Assembly: GCA_016278505.1 (NCBI GenBank)
Contig: JADQBQ010000003.1
Location: forward strand, 1 to 64,000
DNA: 64,000 nucleotides
Direction: 5' to 3'
DNA from: Clostridiales bacterium
GTDB taxonomy: Bacteria; Bacillota; Desulfotomaculia; Desulfotomaculales; VENG01
A model generated the notes under the pieces. That model saw nothing but the letters and a program-made list of their open reading frames with translations, was not told the origin of the DNA and searched no databases. Below, piece after piece: positions 63,120-64,000 of this stretch (position 1 is its first letter; each line of letters opens with the position of its first letter). Both the position numbers and the translations under genes were made by a program.

Positions 63120-63994
63120 TCATTGTAAATCCAAATAAGGTTCTTCAAACAGGTCATTTTCTAAGTCAAGAATTATAGAGTGGACTTTGACAAAATATCT
63201 TTGCGCTGAAATAAAGGCATTATCTACTTTATATTCACCTTGCTCCCTATAGATATTGCTTCCACCATGACTTGAACCGCTGCCTGTTCCACCTCCAGGC
63301 ATAACTTCCGTACCATCATAAATACCTGCTATCTTATCATGTACTCTAAAAATATTACCCAGAGAGGATCTGGTCTCTTGGCTTACAATTAGTTTCTGCG
63401 CATCATCCCGGTCATCTAACCTTAGTCCCAGGTGGTAACTACCTATGCCAGGAAACTCGATTTTATTTATCCCCATTTCTATATCAAATTCTTTCGATAC
63501 CTCTGTTAGTAAGCTTCCCGGCGAATTTAGATAAAGCCTATACGTGGCATTTTCATCATAATGAGGCAGATCAGTGAAGTAGAAAAGGGCCTCAAAATAA
63601 TCCCCTTTTGCATCTGTTTTTTTACGGACATCAGCTGCCCTAACTATATTTTCCCTATAACTAACGGGTAACGCGTCTGGCTCCGACTCTAATGGCGGAT
63701 TTTTTCTATAGAAAACCTTGGCGTAGAGATATAATCAAACCCAAGTTCTTTAAGCTCCTCGTCTATATCATATCTAATAACTACCCGCATCCCCTGATAG
63801 CCAATAGTCATTCCCTCTGGATAAAACTCTACCATCCCGTCCGTTGTAACAATCTCGCCTGATAATGGTACTGTTTGTTCATTGCCAATTCTTCTTAAGT
63901 CCCAATTTGCATAAGTACTAATTCCCCAAAATAACGCTACCAGAAGAATAGTCACTACTATGATTTTTTTGAAAAATACTAAATTCATTTTCAT
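63120..63994 (-). pseudogene. Membrane-anchored protein interrupted by a frameshift in a homopolymer
   Basis: The reverse strand from ATG 63994 encodes an N-terminal anchor (NLVFFKKIIVVTILLVALFW) and then a soluble part. The frame ends at 63689 after TPRFSIEKIRH. At a run of six A (reverse strand; 63705-63700) one extra base would join it to the frame that continues as NPPLESEPDALPVSY, then ALFYFTDLPHYDENATYRLY, and the last 118 residues to 63120. The combined product would be about 290 aa. This may be a disrupted gene, a sequencing error or slippage. No family recognised. Confidence 0.7.
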
Positions 63995-64000
63995 TTAATT

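Noticed and set aside
62768-63157. 129-aa reverse-strand ORF with an NPVNPVNPV stretch
   Set aside because: The stretch comes from the 9-bp DNA repeat; no ribosome site and the composition is not coding-like.

Overview
The window reads as chromosome of an anaerobic, endospore-forming Firmicute, most like the Desulfotomaculum/Peptococcaceae group. This is inferred from a CotF-type spore coat gene and spoVT, strong Shine-Dalgarno sites with frequent GTG/TTG starts, an acyl-CoA/isovalerate catabolic operon under a sigma-54 activator, several Fe-S proteins, a eukaryotic-type hexokinase and TRAP-type trp attenuation. No phylogenetic marker such as rRNA is present, so the placement is tentative.

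Layout. 1-3900 is an AT-rich accessory island: the start of a tyrosine recombinase runs off the left edge, followed by an unknown 496-aa protein, a family 5 uracil-DNA glycosylase and two small genes; an 11-bp element recurs in three of the intergenic spaces. 3975-8154 holds a secreted copper-amine-oxidase-like/DUF1266 protein and a reverse-strand enoate reductase-type flavoenzyme. 8280-13160 is a trpBADCF operon (no trpE or trpG) behind a consensus promoter and two successive leader attenuators, each with a (G/U/A)AG array of the kind bound by TRAP. 13308-22608 carries transporters and regulators (MFS, RsgA GTPase, MBL hydrolase, CvfB-like protein, MATE-MarR pair, lipoprotein, TetR plus small exporter) with clear palindromic operators.

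22643-31953 is a reverse-strand operon for branched-chain acyl-CoA (leucine/isovalerate-like) breakdown: acyl-CoA dehydrogenase, acyl-CoA synthetase, carboxyltransferase, enoyl-CoA hydratase, two HMG-CoA lyase family proteins and acetoacetyl-CoA synthetase. A divergent sigma-54 activator (32212-34317) and a sigma-54-like promoter suggest how it is controlled. 34450-36349 contains a cupin, a phosphatase-fold protein lacking its catalytic cysteine and a 2[4Fe-4S] ferredoxin-like protein, with Crp/Fnr-like palindromes upstream. 36543-38675 holds spore genes and a DsrE-like protein.

38852-47119 is a complete type I Wadjet (jetABCD) anti-plasmid system. An ABC-F ATPase, a SWIM/SNF2 helicase and three tRNA genes (Met, Glu, Val) follow. 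53112-56659 has a DUF3786 Fe-S protein, the hexokinase, EcsC, a 46-aa protein of GYDxx repeats and a Tyr-rich protein. 56667-57936 (reverse) is a ParM-like actin with a small RHH-like partner, behind a promoter carrying two LexA/SOS-box-like palindromes. 58161-63994 is a patchwork of gene remnants, a DUF3231-like protein, NifU/NifX-type Fe-S proteins, a DUF1659(truncated)/DUF2922/YvrJ/amidase cassette, a repeat-rich spacer and a frameshifted membrane-anchored protein.

The least ordinary signals are the tandem TRAP-type attenuators (one split by a perfect hairpin), the SOS-box-controlled ParM/ParR-like pair, and the recurrent element in the recombinase-linked island. The Wadjet locus is a known system.
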